From contig CAZQOI010000108.1 of assembly GCA_964594905.1 (NCBI GenBank), positions 1-7,662 on the forward strand: DNA of 7,662 nt. The letters are read 5' to 3'. The stretch's first letter is position 1. Each line of letters begins with the position of its first letter. The position numbers were made by a program, and so were the translations under genes. This stretch comes from Granulosicoccus sp964594905 (GTDB taxonomy: Bacteria; Pseudomonadota; Gammaproteobacteria; Granulosicoccales; Granulosicoccaceae). The notes below the pieces were generated by a model. It made no database searches. It saw only the letters and a program-made list of their open reading frames with translations, and was not told the DNA's origin. Positions 7,043 through 7,662 of the stretch are shown here, piece after piece.

Positions 7043-7662
7043 ATGACAGAAACTCAACTCAGAGAGCATATCTGCCTGTTGGCAAAATCCTTGTTTGATA
7101 GAGGTTTGACTGGTGGTAGTACGGGTAACATCTCTGCAAGATGCGACGACGGTGGTTTACTGGTATCACCAACCGGCACGAGCTTTGGTCGTCTTGACCC
7201 TGCGCGCCTGAGCCGATTTGATAAACACGGTGTTCAAATCGATGGTGACAAACCCACCAAGGAAATGCCGTTGCACACAGCATTTTACGACACACGTTCT
7301 ACTGCTGGTGCAGTAGTTCATTTGCATGCCTGTCATTCAGTTGCATGGTCGATGATGCCTGAAGTTGACGAGGACAATTTTCTGCCTCCGCTAACACCCT
7401 ATGCCATCATGAAGTTAGGCAAGGTCAAGTTGCTACCGTTTTTTATACCGGGCGATCCAGCCGCTGGACAAGCATTGCGTGGACTTGCAGGTAAGCGTTC
7501 GGCTGTGATGCTAGCTAATCATGGGCCGGTGGTCGCAGCAAAAGATGTAGAAGCTGCGTGCAATGCAATAGAAGAGTTGGAGGACACTGCACGGCTTGCC
7601 ATCATGATGCGAGGCTTTCAACCACGCATGCTTAGTGAGGCGAATATTCAAAAACTAGTGAC
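7043..7662 (+). CDS. otnC: Class II aldolase family, probable 3-oxo-tetronate 4-phosphate decarboxylase, 3' end cut
   Basis: 206 codons are open from ATG 7043 to the right edge. The family is about 210-220 residues, so only a few C-terminal residues are missing. It belongs to the class II aldolase/adducin family (with FucA, AraD and OtnC). The closest recalled pattern is OtnC (YgbL-type), which decarboxylates 3-oxo-tetronate 4-phosphate to dihydroxyacetone phosphate in threonate/erythronate breakdown. Seen: GGSTGNIS at residues 24-31 (phosphate loop), SPTGTSFGRLDPARLS at 42-57, Glu74 in PTKEMPLH, metal ligands His93 and His95 in VVHLHACHS, LPPLTPYAIMKLGK at about 114-127, PGDPA at 136-140 and His160 in LANHGPVVA, then the IEELEDTARL helix. 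The partner genes of the tetronate pathway (kinase OtnK, isomerase OtnI, dehydrogenase LtnD) are not in this window but could lie just to the right. It follows a methyltransferase and a glycosyltransferase, which is unusual company. Confidence 0.85.
   Translation, partial: MTETQLREHICLLAKSLFDRGLTGGSTGNISARCDDGGLLVSPTGTSFGRLDPARLSRFDKHGVQIDGDKPTKEMPLHTAFYDTRSTAGAVVHLHACHSVAWSMMPEVDEDNFLPPLTPYAIMKLGKVKLLPFFIPGDPAAGQALRGLAGKRSAVMLANHGPVVAAKDVEAACNAIEELEDTARLAIMMRGFQPRMLSEANIQKLV

Noticed and set aside
7059..7295. Minus-strand open frame within the OtnC-like gene
   Set aside because: It is antisense to a gene with a clear set of class II aldolase motifs and shows no features of its own.

Overview
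The window looks like bacterial chromosome, most likely from a gammaproteobacterium of moderate G+C. That assignment rests on the gene styles and the dense, overlapping gene packing; no rRNA or other lineage marker is present, so it is inference only. Eight protein genes fill almost the whole window. I saw no tRNA, rRNA, CRISPR array, insertion sequence or phage gene, and no non-coding stretch longer than about 120 bases.

Layout, left to right. (1) 1-1286, minus: purD, the housekeeping GAR synthetase of purine synthesis, cut by the left edge a residue or so short of its end. (2) 1307-4661, plus: a tight three-gene unit. It holds a BenE-family membrane transporter, a CitE/HpcH-HpaI-type acyl-CoA lyase and a Bcr/CflA-type MFS transporter. 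Each junction is a 4-base ATGA overlap, so the three are very likely co-transcribed and translationally coupled. (3) 4642-5394, minus: a classical short-chain dehydrogenase whose 3' end overlaps the MFS gene tail-to-tail by 20 bases. (4) 5395-5513: the only real intergenic region, a divergent 119-base gap with a perfect 12-base palindrome and other small inverted repeats. (5) 5514 to the right edge, plus: a second probable operon of a class I SAM-dependent methyltransferase, a GT-D-fold glycosyltransferase (the former DUF1792 family), and an OtnC-like class II aldolase/decarboxylase cut by the right edge.

How the genes may work together (inference). The left unit reads as a small-acid module: a carboxylate-type importer, a lyase acting on a CoA thioester of a hydroxy acid, and a second transporter that could be an exporter. 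The SDR faces it and could supply an oxidation or reduction, but it is not in the same transcript. The right unit pairs two enzymes typical of glycan building or decoration with one typical of sugar-acid breakdown (3-oxo-tetronate 4-phosphate decarboxylation). That pairing is the oddest feature here. I cannot show that the two units form one system, and substrates are unassigned for every gene except purD and, less surely, otnC.
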